This document shows, piece by piece, positions 1 through 10,062 of a DNA stretch of 64,000 bases (the stretch's first letter is position 1; every line of letters begins with the position of its first letter). Source of the stretch: Ditylenchus dipsaci (Eukaryota; Nematoda; Chromadorea; Rhabditida; Anguinidae); the NCBI GenBank assembly GCA_004194705.1, contig SADC01000845.1, forward strand, positions 62,001 through 126,000, read 5' to 3'. Position numbers and translations under genes: made by a program. The notes beneath the pieces were generated by a model that was not told the origin of the DNA, searched no databases, and saw nothing but the letters and a program-made list of their open reading frames with translations.

Positions 1-174
1 GATGTTTTAATAAGCAGAACCAGGCCAGCGGCCAGTATATCGGAGAGGCCACTATATTGGGGCCACTTTGTCGAAGCTTGACTGTGACTGTTCCAGAAGT
101 AAGATTCATTTGACGCTAATTTAGCTGTTTCACCGGCTCTAGAATTTTAATGAAGCTCTGATAGAGGAAATGCT

Positions 175-327
175 TATCCTCAGCTGAAGAAATTGGCTTA
201 GCATATTCTGGCCATTCTAGCCAGTTACTCACGAGTTAAAAGGTTCTTCTCGCAATTGACTATTGTTTCTAGTGGCCGAAGACTATCTGACAAAAGGTTA
301 TTCTCAATGTTCAAAAAAACTAATTGA
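175..327 (+). pseudogene. hAT transposase C-terminal dimerisation domain, decayed fragment
   Basis: Frame 175-327 reads YPQLKKLA, an in-frame stop, then HILAILASYSRVKRFFS, and continues to SGRRLSDKRLFSMFKKTN before a stop. The order YPxLxxLA, xxAxxAxSxxxxRxFS, SxxRxxLSxxRL is the conserved C-terminal dimerisation region of hAT-superfamily transposases. Only this tail is visible, since the window begins close upstream, and an internal stop shows it is not functional. It is the only hAT coding sequence I see and is a candidate relative of the enzyme that moved the 8-bp-duplication elements elsewhere in the window. Confidence 0.65.
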
Positions 328-651
328 GCATTGAACATTTGCTTGCATTAATTGCTTTAGCTACAATTATGAATATCTCTATGGTTTTTCGTTTCAAAAA
401 TACCTATAAAGTTTACTTATTTTATGTGGCCGTTGCGGCTGTGCACCGCACCGGCGGGTGCTGGTGCGGGATAAGCCAAAGGGCCGGTGCCGATGCGGAA
501 AATTTCCGATTTGCAATACTGCTGGCATGCCCCTTTAAACATGGTTTTTAAACACTTCTAGAAATTTTGATTTTGGTAAGAGGGTAAATGAAACTAGCTT
601 CCGAATTGCAACTCAAATATTTTTAAACTCAAACTGTTTTAAAAAAAGTTT
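328..651. other. Non-coding stretch after the hAT fragment
   Basis: No coding potential. 430-510 is an unusually GC-rich patch of iterated CCGGYGC/GTGCGG words, which resembles the subterminal repeats of some hAT elements and may be the 3' end of the element whose transposase tail lies just upstream. At 524-539 it ends in GGCATGCCCCTTTAAA, the terminal motif of a repeat family seen at 12252-12509, 28271-28579, 42711-42950 and 54453-55474. Confidence 0.4.
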
Positions 652-1034
652 TTTAAGGGGGGGGAGGGTGGTAAAGCCATTTAGGTTTGAAAAAGTGGCT
701 TCCATGGCGCAGTGCGTAAGTGCTCGCATTTTTTGGCCCAAAATGGTGTTTTTTCGGTGTTGCAGGTTCGAACCCACGTATGGGCACACTATTTTTTTTG
801 GCTTGTTTGGCCATTTTAGAGGCAATTAGACTTTTTTGACGCCAGATTCGGGATCAGCGACCCAAATTACCTCTAAACTGCCCAAAAAAGCCAAAAAAAT
901 AGTGTGCCCCTACGTGGGTTTGAACCTGCAACACCGAAAAAACACCATTTTGGGCCAAAAAACGCGAGCACTTACGCACTGCGCCATGGAAGCCACTTTT
1001 TCAAACCTAAATGGCTTCCCCCCCCCCTTTAAGC
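652..1034. repeat. Foldback element with tRNA-like A/B boxes in both arms
   Basis: Arms of about 175 bp (652-828 and 862-1034) are near-perfect inverted copies around position 845. Each arm has an A-box-like TGGCGCAGTGCGTAAG (705-720 on +; 971-986 on -) and a B-box-like GGTTCGAACCC (765-775 on +; GGTTCAAACCC at 916-926 on -). The T-arm stem pairs at only two positions and the acceptor ends do not pair, so this is not a tRNA gene; a tRNA-derived SINE captured as an inverted pair fits. The short ORFs in each arm are products of the palindrome. Confidence 0.6.
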
Positions 1035-1204
1035 CCGTGTTTTATTGATTAGCCTTGCACTGTACAACCCTTTCCCCCCTCACTATAATAATTTCCCTAC
1101 CAGAATAAAAAAAGACAGAAGACTTAAATCTTTTATTTATTGTAGGTGAAAATTTGTAGATCTCTAATAGTAACAAACAAAACAACAAAATCAGCAAAGT
1201 AACT

Positions 1205-3448
1205 AAGGATATTTAATATTGTCGTGGAATACTTTATAGCTACCGTTGGACTGCTTCTTGAAGACCATCAAACATTTGTATTGCTTCTTTTTGTTGACAC
1301 CGTCTGTGAAGTAGCCAATTTTGACTAGGTAGTCACAGCCAGAGGTCGACAAAACCTCATTGTAATACTCCTTAAAAAATTAGTTTTCATCCAAACATTG
1401 TCCGATCAAAACTTGCCGTTAGTGTAGGCATTATTTGCATAAACCGGTTGATAAGGGTGGTCAGATCTGAAATGCCAATTATAGAAAGGCGTATTCCCAA
1501 TCTTTCCAGCAAAATCCCGGTTTAACAATTTTTACAATTATAACTATTTTAGTGAAAAATCAGAAAAATTTGCAGTCAACTCTATGATCGGCTCAATATG
1601 TCCTTTTTATTTAGTCCCTTCAAAATAATTTTTTAGAATGTTGAGTGAATTAAAATCAATCGATTAAATTTTGAGAATAAGGGTGCCATGCAAATAAGAG
1701 AAAAGCGGAATTGCTGAAAGAAAACGTAAAAAACAGCAGTGCTAAATATTCTTCGTCAATTGCGACTTTAAGAAAGCACGGCTGATGGAAGTCCTGAACA
1801 CTAAATATTACGGAGCAAGTGTATATACACCCTTCACTCAAGTGTAGTATACACCTTCAGTCAAATTAGCTTGACTAATTAAATTATTTTATTTTAAAAA
1901 AAGTTGCCTTGGTCCCCAAGCTAATTTGACTGAAGTGTATACTACACTTGAGTGAAGGTGTATAGTAAAACTTAGCCAATATTACTTGCAGTTCCATAAG
2001 TGACAGAGTTGTCGGCTTCATTGATGAAAGCAATGTGCTCGTCATAGTACTTGAGAGCCACTTGTTTGGCATTCCCTTTTTTCCAGTCTGCGTTGAACTG
2101 GTTAAGGAAGTTTTGAACTAGCTTCTTGGAATCTAAACATTTAGGGCGCTAGTAGCAAATAACCCCACCCCCCCCCCCGCAACAAACTTTTTTTCAAAAT
2201 CAGGTTTTAACCATTTCTAAGTAATTCTTATGCCCTGAAAACGGTAAAAAGGGGTTTTCGGGCATTTTCTGACCTAAAAAGTTGATTTTTGAGAAAAAAT
2301 TTTTGACCAAAATTTGACTTTTTGCCTTGGGGGACCAAGGTAAACCACCTGAAAACGGTACCTAAAGTCCTAAAAAGATGGGATTTGAACATAGTTTTGT
2401 TAGCTGGGGCCTATCGCATAAAGAAACTCTGTTATGCATGTTTTTTTCATGCATCCAGAGTCACTTTCGAGTGATTTGTGTCTAAGGTATGTGGGTGTGC
2501 GCATCTCAACCCCAAGCAACCAAGCCCCCTGGGGCTTGGTTGGTTAGAGATGCGCGCACTCACTTACCTTAGACATAATTCCGAGCAGGACTCTTGATCA
2601 TAAAATGCGTATGGAGACTCTTTTTGCCTAACTCCAGTGACAAAACAAGGTACAGGGTGTGTCAGAATTACGCGCACTTTTTTAAAAATTTTGGCGCGGT
2701 AGCTCCTTGCCCGAGCTGTATTCAAGACACTCATTTTTGCTTATCTAACGACACAGATAAAATGCCAGATACTTCAACAATCTCTCAGAAGTTTTTATTT
2801 CACCCGCAAATAAAACAATAGCAGACAGCATACATAATAACGAATGATCACTCAAAAAAGGCATTGATTCTTCTTGGAAAGTTCTTCACGATTTTGTTGC
2901 TTGTGTCCAAGTCCAGATTTGACCACTTCACTTGCAACATACGCTTGAGAGCCTGAAAAACATAAATTAGGAGCTTGAACACAATAATAACAAACATAGC
3001 GGTCAAAATAAATGAGTAAGATGCATTTTCCCTTCAATACAAAAATTTTGAAAAAGTGCGCGTAATTCTGACACACCCTGTAGAATACCTTGGTCCCCCA
3101 AAGCAAAAAGTCGAATTTTGGTCAAAATTTTTTTCCCAAAAATCAACTTTTTAGGTCAGAAAATGCCCGAAAACCCCCTTTTTTTTTATCGTTTTCAGCG
3201 CATAAGAATTACTTAGAAATGGTTAAAACCTGATTTTGAAAAAAAATTTGTTGCGGGGGGGGGGGGTATTTGCTACTAGGTTCACATTTAGCAATGGAAC
3301 TTTTGTTATGTTGCCAGCAAAAAGAAATATTACTTGGACAATTTTTTGATGAAGAAGTGCTGTCGACTGTTTGAATGCTGCTACTATCTTGAGCACTTGC
3401 TCGAACTAGTGCGGCAGACAGGGTGATCAGGACAAATAGATTTTGCAT
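1205..3448 (-). CDS. Secreted NTF2-fold (DUF4440/SnoaL-like) protein, exon split by a transposon
   Basis: Segment 1 (3448 down to about 3284) starts with a signal peptide, MQNLFVLITLSAALVRASAQ. Segment 2 (2144 down to 1980) encodes DSKKLVQNFLNQFNADWKKG and on through VALKYYDEHIAFINE to SVTYGTA, with a donor GCAA|GTAATA. Segment 3 (1373-1205) encodes EYYNEVLSTSGCDYLVKIGY to VFKKQSNGSYKVFHDN and a stop, after an acceptor TTTAAG. The AdW-kGd pattern, yyxxxxxFI and the closing KkqxGsykvfHD match the DUF4440/NTF2-like fold common in nematodes. Segments 1 and 2 join in frame across the 2145-3283 element once one copy of the 8-bp duplication is ignored (...AKC then LDSKKL...). Phases of segments 2 and 3 do not match (1 versus 0), so a tiny exon or an indel is missing. 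Function unknown; such folds bind small ligands or are secreted non-enzymatic proteins. Confidence 0.6.
1810..1972. repeat. Short palindromic repeat, CAAGTGTAGTATACACC family
   Basis: Inverted arms share CACTCAAGTGTAGTATACAC and CAGTCAAATTAGCTTG around an AT-rich centre containing GCCTTGGTCCCC. The same family occurs twice at 16168-16683. It lies directly after the donor of segment 2 of the NTF2-like gene, in its intron. Confidence 0.75.
2145..3283. mobile_element. 1139-bp foldback element with 8-bp target duplication, inside a coding exon
   Basis: Flanked by ACATTTAG at 2137-2144 and 3284-3291. Termini are GGCGCTAGTAGCAAATA on the left and, in reverse complement, GAACCTAGTAGCAAATA on the right. 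Inverted arms of about 190 bp (2145-2340, 3090-3283) begin with a poly(C) run and end near GCCTTGGGGGACCAAGG. The middle holds a hairpin block (ATGCATCCAGAGTC, GAGTGATTTGTGTCTAAGG, GGTGTGCGCATCTCAA) also found in the elements at 19355-20322 and 34418-35450, plus a nested mariner-type MITE at 2653-3080. No transposase reading frame. Confidence 0.8.
2653..3080. mobile_element. Mariner-type MITE nested in the 2145-3283 element
   Basis: TA at 2651-2652 and 3081-3082 flank inverted termini beginning CAGGGTGTGTCAGAATTACG. The opening resembles mariner ends (CAGGGTG...). 428 bp, no transposase. An exon-like reading frame inside it (GSQAYVASEVVKSGLGHK, minus strand) follows an AG acceptor but lies wholly in the MITE. 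Confidence 0.7.
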
Positions 3449-3578
3449 CTCAGATTATTAAAGTTATTTGGGTCAAATAACAATTTTTAGTTGTAATATC
3501 TATAAAAACAGGCATGAAAATATTGATAAAAAACTGAAAAGCCTTAAAGATACGAAATTCGGTAAGTGGAGTATGATA

Positions 3579-3952
3579 CAGTGGCACTCGATCAAGTTAT
3601 TTCTAACTTTTTTACCTCAAATTTTTAAAAAACTTTTGCCGAATCTTATTGTCAGTGTAATCAAAAATGCAAGGATTCCGGTTTTTCGGATCGTTTTTAA
3701 AACTCACCAATTAAGCCGTAAAGACAAGCGGGTCTTGATAAAATGGAAACACTTTTACAAAACTGGATGCCATTATATCAAGAATTGCAAGTATTAATGG
3801 TTAAAATCTTGTGCTTTTCGAAAAACGTTTAATATAATCAGAATCTTTACAGTATATCTGATTAGGCTGACGAATCCTTTCAAAAATTCAGGAAAAAGTT
3901 TCGGACCCTAGGCTAACGAGCTTGAGAGGGTATCACTATCAAGATTCGACTG
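3579..3952. repeat. Degenerate palindromic pogo-like MITE
   Basis: TA-flanked; termini CAGTGGCACTCGATCAAG and, at the other end, ...AAGATTCGACTG. It carries the internal phrase GCAAGGATTCCG...CGATCGTTTTT that is also present in the elements at 6172, 14350, 23240, 30089 and 33900. Arms have diverged, so this is an old copy. Confidence 0.55.
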
Positions 3953-4250
3953 TATTTATGAGACGAAATTCACAAGTTGTGAAATGTTGAGTATTGAATG
4001 TGAAGCTAACTATTTATATCATAGTAATGCTGAGTGAATTCAAAAGTGCAAAATAACATAATGACCTAGACAGTCCTGTGAGTAACACAACTGATCCTTT
4101 TCACTGAAGACTTTGCAAATGTGCCAAAAATAAAAGGACAAACTTTTTATGCGCTACTAGAATCAAGTTTTACTTCAAACAATAAAGAAATTTGATAATT
4201 TATCGTATTTTTGCATAACAAATGTTAGATAAAAGGGCAATCCTTTAAAA

Positions 4251-4456
4251 TAACATCAGTGGTTCCGAGATAATCCGGCCTTTTCCTGTTCAGTGTTGAC
4301 ACTTGCACTATAAACTAAGTTTGCAGAATTATTCGAGACCACCAACATGTTGTTCTAGACTTGACAAAAAATATTTGCAATTCATAGGCGAAAGATTAAG
4401 CAAAAAAGATTTTTCTAATTTTTTGCAGACTTTCCGATGAAAAAAATAACTGTTTC
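4251..4456 (+). repeat. Direct repeat, copy 1 of about 205 bp
   Basis: Runs from ATCAGTGGTTCCGAGATAAT through TTGCAGACTTTCCGATGAAA and recurs in the same orientation at 5401-5605 with only a handful of substitutions. No coding frame. Could be long terminal repeats of a small element, two insertions of one family, or the edges of a segmental duplication. 4457-4792 holds only a remnant of a CAGTCGAGTCTCGA-type palindrome (4520-4615). Confidence 0.75.
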
Positions 4457-4792
4457 TTTTAATGACAAAATGTTTTAAAAAATGACTTTTTCTGTGCTGT
4501 TAATTGTAAATAACCCTATATGCTTGAGTCTCGATTTAGCATAGCCTGTATATAAAATACCTCTGCGGCAGTCCTGATGAAGTATGCTGTGTCGAGACTC
4601 GACTGTAATCTCTAATAAAGCCCCCCCCCTCCGCTCTAAACCATTTTCTTAAAAACCAGGTAAATACTTTACAGAACCCTGCTATTGAAAGCCGAAATAT
4701 GATTTTTTTGATACCAGCTATGGTCCTCAGGTTGTGCCTATTAGCAGCTTGAAGTTATGCACACTTTGGATTAAAGCACACACAATAGAGTA

Positions 4793-5032
4793 CCGTATTC
4801 CTTTTAATAAGCCCCCTCCCCCCTAAATTCGAAAAACGTGTTTGTGGCACTTTGATTTTGACTTTTTTAAAAGACTTCTGTTATGCAAGTTACCACTCAT
4901 TTTGTAGCTCATCTCACTGGCTACAAAATAGCTGCTAACTTGCCTGGGAGAAGTCTTTGAAAATTGGGTCAAAATCACAATGACAAGAACACGATTTTGA
5001 ACGCAAGCGTGGCCTTATTAAAGGAAATACGG
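4793..5032. repeat. Palindromic MITE, CCGTATT...TAATAAGCCCC type
   Basis: TA-flanked, 240 bp. Termini CCGTATTCCTTTTAATAAG and the inverse CTTATTAAAGGAAATACGG. Same terminal type as the pogo element at 7918-9550, so probably mobilised by that kind of transposase. 5033-5400 shows no gene and no clear repeat. Confidence 0.7.
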
Positions 5033-5400
5033 TAACTGATTAACTCAAAACTCAAGCGCATGATAAAGCTGCAAAATATTATATCTAGGCTGTGATTCAA
5101 ACAAACGACCACCCAAAACAATCGCAGGTTAATCATTTATTTTGTGGTTTATCCTTGAAAAGGCATAAACGCAAGTCAGTAGTTAATTTATTTGCTATTG
5201 CTAAATATTAAGTTAAAATACAAAATATCTGCCACTGTATGGGCTCCTGCTTCAAGTGGAAATCAAGAAAAAAAAATTTCAACAGAAATTTCGTTAAAAA
5301 TCAGTTCTCACTTTTGATAAACAGTTTAAACACCTGTTTTCTGCCGATGCTTGTAATTTTGCAGTATACTTTGGCCTCAACTTTGCACAATGAGTGTGGG

Positions 5401-5605
5401 AATCAGTGGTTCCGAGATAATTTGACCTTTTCCTGTTCACTGTTGACACTTTCACTATAAACTAAGTTTGCAGAATTATTCGAGACCACCAACATGTTGT
5501 TCTAGACTTGACAAAAAGTATTTGCAATTCATAGGCGAAAGATTAAGCAAAAAAGATTTTTCCAATTTTTTGCAGACTTTCCGATGAAAAAAGTAGCCAT
5601 TTCTT
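5401..5605 (+). repeat. Direct repeat, copy 2 of about 205 bp
   Basis: Second copy of 4251-4456; the two starts are 1150 bp apart. Confidence 0.75.
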
Positions 5606-6171
5606 ATCGCAGGGATGGCCATTCATTTTTTTCCTTCCATTAATTTTTTTGGTGAAGCTAAGATGCAGCGCTTCAAAATGAGCTATTGGTAAGCAATATG
5701 TAATTTAAACATTTTAGATAAAAAGGCTCAGGTGCGCACTCAGTCCCACAATTGTTCGAGATTAGTAGAGATTTCATGTGGTCAGATAATTGAGATGTGT
5801 TTAAAATAATTTTGAGAAACTAAATAAAGTTTTTATTTACGACTTAGAACTTTTATTTAGGCTAATTTCTTGAATTAAGTCAAAACATAACTAAATAAAA
5901 TCATCGGCTTTAAAATGTAAAGGCTTAAGCTGTTTCAAAGTGCACTAGTGAATGGCAAAACAGACGCTGTTTGGTGACTTAGTTTTGTAGTAAACAATCT
6001 AAAAATATTTTGTCTAGATGTTTGGAGAATGCCCAAATAAAAAATTTTACTTGGAAATTTGAAGACATAGAACATGGAAGTGTTGGTGTCAGTGATCACT
6101 ATTTCTTTGCATTCCCATGTAAAGTCAGTCTGCAAGCAACAATAATACTATATGTTTATGAATTTATGATA
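5606..6171. other. No gene seen
   Basis: AT-rich. 5630-5700 contains AAGATGCAGCGCTTCAAAAT, similar to 58350-58385, which marks a dispersed repeat. Nothing else supported. Confidence 0.5.
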
Positions 6172-6599
6172 CAGTCAACTCTCGATATAGTGTAGCCCCT
6201 AAAAGTTCGTTCCCGCCTTGGGTCCGACACTTTTTTTACCTCGATTTTTGAAGTCTTTTGCCAAATATGATTCGTCAGTCTAGTGCGAAATATCGCAGGG
6301 ATTCCGATTTTGCCAGTCGTTTTTGTAAAGGGCAAAAGTTTTGCCGAAAAGACCCGCGCCTCTCGATATAGTGTAGCCTTATTTTGAAAAACCACTACAC
6401 TATATCGAGAGGCGCGGGTCTTTTCGGCAAAACTTTTGCCTTTTACAAAAACGACTGGCAAAATCGGAATCCCTGCGATATTTCGCACTAGACTGAAGAA
6501 TCATATTTGGCAAAAAGACTTCAAAAATCGAGGTAAAAAAGTGTCGGACCCAAGGCGGGAACGAACTTTTAGGGGCTACACTATATCGAGAGTTGACTG
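6172..6599. mobile_element. Near-perfect 428-bp palindrome, pogo-like MITE
   Basis: TA-flanked. Each arm of about 205 bp runs CAGTCAACTCTCGATATAG, TGTAGCCCC, AAAAGTTCGTTCCCGCC, TTGGGTCCGACACTTTTTT and then the internal phrase ATTCCGATTTTGCC. A second copy of the word CTCTCGATATAGTGTAG sits near the centre, so the element looks like one palindrome folded on another. Arm identity is high, so insertion is recent or copies are homogenised. Confidence 0.85.
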
Positions 6600-6967
6600 T
6601 ATTGGTGGCCGCATAATTTTTTAAAACTCTTTCTAAAGTTAGCAGGGCTATTAGGCTTGGAACGCAATGATGCTAAAACCGTACAAACCCGTAAATACCC
6701 CATCCCCCCTCACAAACAACCCCCTTTTTGGGGATTATTTATAGGGTATTTTTCAGGTAGCGCCCGTAAAGACGGACTAGGACTTTTTTTTAGAAGAGAG
6801 GTGGTTTTGTTATTTATGACCCACTGTCGTTAAAACCGACTTTTCACTCGGAAATAACCATATTTTTTTTAACTTTTCAAAAATCATTCTGTTCGAATTT
6901 AAGTGAAGATTGTTGTGCGTATTCTTTCTATTTTTCTAAATTTTTGAAAGAACATCTACTTTATTAA
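6600..6967. other. No gene seen
   Basis: AT-rich spacer. 6690-6800 has a weak inverted motif around CCCCCTTTTTGGGG. No coding potential. Confidence 0.5.
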
Positions 6968-7710
6968 GGGTTATATTTAAAATTGGCCATAGAATTGTGA
7001 AAAATGGCCATAGAATATTTAATTTTGGCCATAGATTTTTTTGGCCATAGAATTGTGAAAAATGGCCATAGAATTGTGAAAAATGGCCATAGATTTCTGA
7101 AAATTGGCCATAGATTTCTGAATTTTAGCCATACTCGCTCGAAATCATGTTTCAACCACTTTTTAAGATGCTCTTGAACCTGAAACATACTGAAAAGATG
7201 TTTTAAGGGTGTTGATGACACTTTTCCGAGAAAAAAAAATTCTGTAATTTTTCCGACCATTGGTCGTTCAGGGCGGTCAAAAAAATTTCTCGGAAAATTG
7301 TCATCAACACCCTTAAAACATCTTTTCAGTATGTTTCAGGTTCAAGAGCATCTTAAAAAGTGGTTGAAACATGATTTCGAGCGAGTATGGCTAAAATTCA
7401 GAAATCTATGGCCAATTTTCACAATTCTATGGCCAAAAAAATCTATGGCCAAAATTAAATATTCTATGGCCATTTTTCACAATTCTATGGCCATTTTTCA
7501 AAAATCTATGGCCAAAATTCAAAAATCTATGGCCAAAAAAATCTATGGCCAAGATTAAATATTCTATGGCCATTTTTCAGAAATCTATGGCCATTTTTCA
7601 CAATTCTATGGCCATTTTTCACAATTCTATGGCCAAAAAAATCTATGGCCAAAATTAAATATTCTATGGCCATTTTTCACAATTCTATGGCCAAAATTAA
7701 ATACCACCCC
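6968..7710. mobile_element. FB-like foldback element with a 21-bp iterated word in both arms
   Basis: Flanked by TTTATTAA at 6960-6967 and 7711-7718. Arms are inverted around about 7280. The inner 150 bp of each arm is unique; the outer parts are tandem arrays of a unit of about 21 bp built on CTATGGCCAWWTTTCA, in opposite orientation left and right. Ends are GGGTTATATTTAA and, inverted, GGGGTGGTATTTAA. This resembles Drosophila FB elements, whose long inverted repeats are also tandem arrays. ORFs reading repeated LWP/SMA words are array by-products. Confidence 0.85.
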
Positions 7711-7917
7711 TTTATTAATAGCTCATCTGGTAGCCCTGAATCTTAGCTACAACATGCCAACGACAGAATAATTTTTGGAAAATTAAATTTTCCGAGTGGC
7801 AAGTCTGTTGTAGCATCTGCAACGGCCTCCTCATTTTGTATGCTGCACTTGTCCTTTTTTACTCTGCGCCCTTTTTGTCAAATGTCTATTAGTTTTCCAA
7901 ATGTCTTTTTTCGGTTA

Positions 7918-9550
7918 CCGTATTCGCTCTAATAATCCCACATCTCTAATAAACCCACAGTCTCTAATAATCCCACACCCAGAGGTTGATTGGAATATAA
8001 TCCCACACTCTCTAATAAACCCACAGTCTCTAATAATCCCACAGTAGGAAAATTCGAGCTCGAAATCTGAATTTTTTGCATTCTGTATTTGAGTAGTAAC
8101 GTAAAAAGTGGGAACCTTCCTCCTAGGCTACGCGTGTAGAAGTTATAGACATAGTCGTAATTTAACCCATATGTAAGACCGTTTAAAGTAATGAAATTAA
8201 TTGGGCTTTGTTTGTGTAGGTTGAAATCCTAATTGTGATAACGTCGAAACGAGTACTCTTGCCTTTTTCATCCTCAACATTCAGCCCTCTACTAGATGTC
8301 TAGAGCTCATGCAGAAAGTTCAGATGATGGAATCGACAGTCCAACTCGGAAGAATAGAAAGTACAGTGCGGAATTCAAGCTCAAGGTGATCCAGTCGGCT
8401 CGTGGGGGATCAAAGAACTCAGCCAGCAAGCACTACGGAATCAGTCGCAGGCTCGTCTATGACTGGATGGACAAGGAAGAGGAGATTCGTGAGCAAGTGT
8501 GAGGCCCAAGAAACTTTCAAGTATTTGCATTATCCTTATCCTTTTAGGTCAAGTTCCAACTATGCGAAGCGTCTACCAGGTGGAGGAAGATCTGTGAAGA
8601 ATGAGCATCTTGACAAGAAGCTGGCAAAGTGGGTCCGGCTAAATAGACACGCAAACGTGACCAAGATGAGGGAGAAGAACAACTATGATCACATATACGC
8701 TTGCGATGAGACTGCAGTTTGGCTGGATGCGAGCGGTGGGCCGACCGATGTTCGAGAAGAGACTTCTCGTTTGGGATGCTTTCAGATGTCACACCAGCGA
8801 AGCTACAAAAAAGGTTCTGCGTGATCTCGATCTACACACAGCTGTCATCTCCGGTGTTTGCACAAAGTTTGTTCAGGTAGGCATCGATTCACGCTCTTAG
8901 ATTTATCAATTCTGCTCTTATAGGCTCCGGACGTCTACTAGAATGCTCCATTCAAGGCCCACATCAGATGCTACTACGAAACTTGGATCAGCAACGGCGA
9001 CCGGATGACCTTCACGACTGGCGGCAATCTGAGGGCTCGTTCGATGGAAGTGTACTTGGACTGGATCGTGCGCGCTTGGGATGCTCTACCAAAGAATCAA
9101 GTCATCAGTCCCTTCAAGGGTTAGTTCATTTTAGCCTCACATCCAAGCTGATCATAACCACAATCTCAATTTTTCAGTATGCGATGGAAGTGAAGACCAC
9201 TTTATCCACTGCTTCAAGGCGCATGGCCCTATCCGGAAGGTTTGGAGATGCTGAAGGAAGCGAGAGCCATGGAAACTGCGGCGGAGGTTTCAGAAGAAGA
9301 GGATGTGGAAGAAGATCTTGCTAATAGCTACCTGAGCGTGGAGGATGAAGTTATTGAGGAGGAAATTTTGTTTGAGTTGTGATTGACTCTTTTGGGAAAA
9401 ATAAAGAATCTTTGGTCTGATTTGTTTGTTTGATTTATGATTTTAAGGACCAGGTGGTGATCGAACAATAATCCCACACTCTCTAATAATCCCACACCTT
9501 TGGGGTGATTGAGATATAATCCCACAGTGGGATTGTTAGAGAGAATACGG
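7918..9550 (+). mobile_element. Pogo/Tigger-type DNA transposon, TA target site
   Basis: TA at 7916-7917 and 9551-9552. Termini CCGTATTCGCTCTAATAATC and, inverted, CCGTATTCTCTCTAACAATC. The subterminal word TCTAATAATCCCACA is repeated several times inside both ends (7930-8045, 9470-9540). Carries the transposase remnant at 8296-9362. Shorter relatives with the same ends: 4793-5032, 14516-14769, 14991-15215, partial 30945-31041, 51140-51165 and 60270-60352. Confidence 0.8.
8296..9362 (+). pseudogene. Pogo/Tigger-like DDE transposase, internally deleted
   Basis: The N-terminus from ATG 8296 reads KYSAEFKLKVIQSARGGSKN and SKHYGISRRLVYDWM, a Psq/Brinker-type helix-turn-helix. Next come RLPGGGRSVKNEHLDKKLAK (8573-8635), IYACDETAVWLDASG with the first catalytic Asp, RLLVWDAFRCHTSEATKKVL with the second, and after an apparent intron (about 8877-8932) APDVY.NAPFKAHIRCYYET. 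The part between the GGGR block and the first Asp, normally about 100 residues, is missing. Frame changes and stops show decay. Intron-like segments (GTAGGC...TTATAG; GGTTAGT...TTTTCAG near 9120-9178) imply the ancestor was spliced. Confidence 0.75.
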
Positions 9551-9787
9551 TAATGGCAATTAAGCTAAGTAAGGTATGTTTTGAAATGAATCTGTGAAAA
9601 TAGTTTTTTCTTTTTTTGTAGTGTGTCTCTCAATTTCACTATTAGAAATGACACAAAAAACTATCCATTTGAGTTAAAACACCAATCAGCCGAAACAGAT
9701 ACATTTGAGCTGTGTAAAAATTTCACGAAACTGCAAAAGACATTTTCACACCTTTTTGATTGCATTTGAATACTTGATTGAAAATAC

Positions 9788-10038
9788 GGCCCTATTCCAC
9801 AATGGGGGTGGGAGGTTTGCCTTGGCCGCCCTGTTTTTTTATAGTGATTTTTAGGCTAAAACTTAGACAGGTTTAGGCCAGCGTATATTAGAATGGACTT
9901 GAACATGAGTCTAAGATATGTTTGAGCACGTCCTAACATACGCTACCTACCCTTGCATAAGCCTAAAGCCTAAAAAGTTCTAAAAAAACAACAGGGGGAC
10001 CAAGTCAAAAAAACATCCCCCCTTTGTGGAATAGAGCC
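9788..10038. mobile_element. 251-bp foldback element with 8-bp target duplication
   Basis: GAAAATAC at 9780-9787 and 10039-10046. Termini GGCCCTATTCCACAA and its inverse with one mismatch. Interior contains GCCTTGG and GGGGGACCAAG phrases and TTAGGC/GCCTAA words. It lies 25 bp beyond the proposed stop of the doublecortin/PLAT gene. Confidence 0.75.
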
Positions 10039-10062
10039 GAAAATACTCTTTTCGAAAATATT

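Noticed and set aside
613..1048. Matching ORFs on both strands containing CPYVGxNLQHRKNTILG
   Set aside because: They are the two arms of one palindrome with tRNA-like boxes, not proteins.
2852..2955. Exon-like minus-strand frame GSQAYVASEVVKSGLGHK after a TTTTTCAG acceptor
   Set aside because: It lies wholly inside the mariner-type MITE 2653-3080; the NTF2-like gene reads through without it.
4251..5605. LTR retrotransposon
   Set aside because: No gag/pol coding sequence, primer-binding site or clear duplication; kept only as a direct repeat of unknown kind.
6964..7558. ORFs with repeated LWPIFTILWP / SMAKIQKSMA words
   Set aside because: Translation of the 21-bp tandem unit in the foldback arms.
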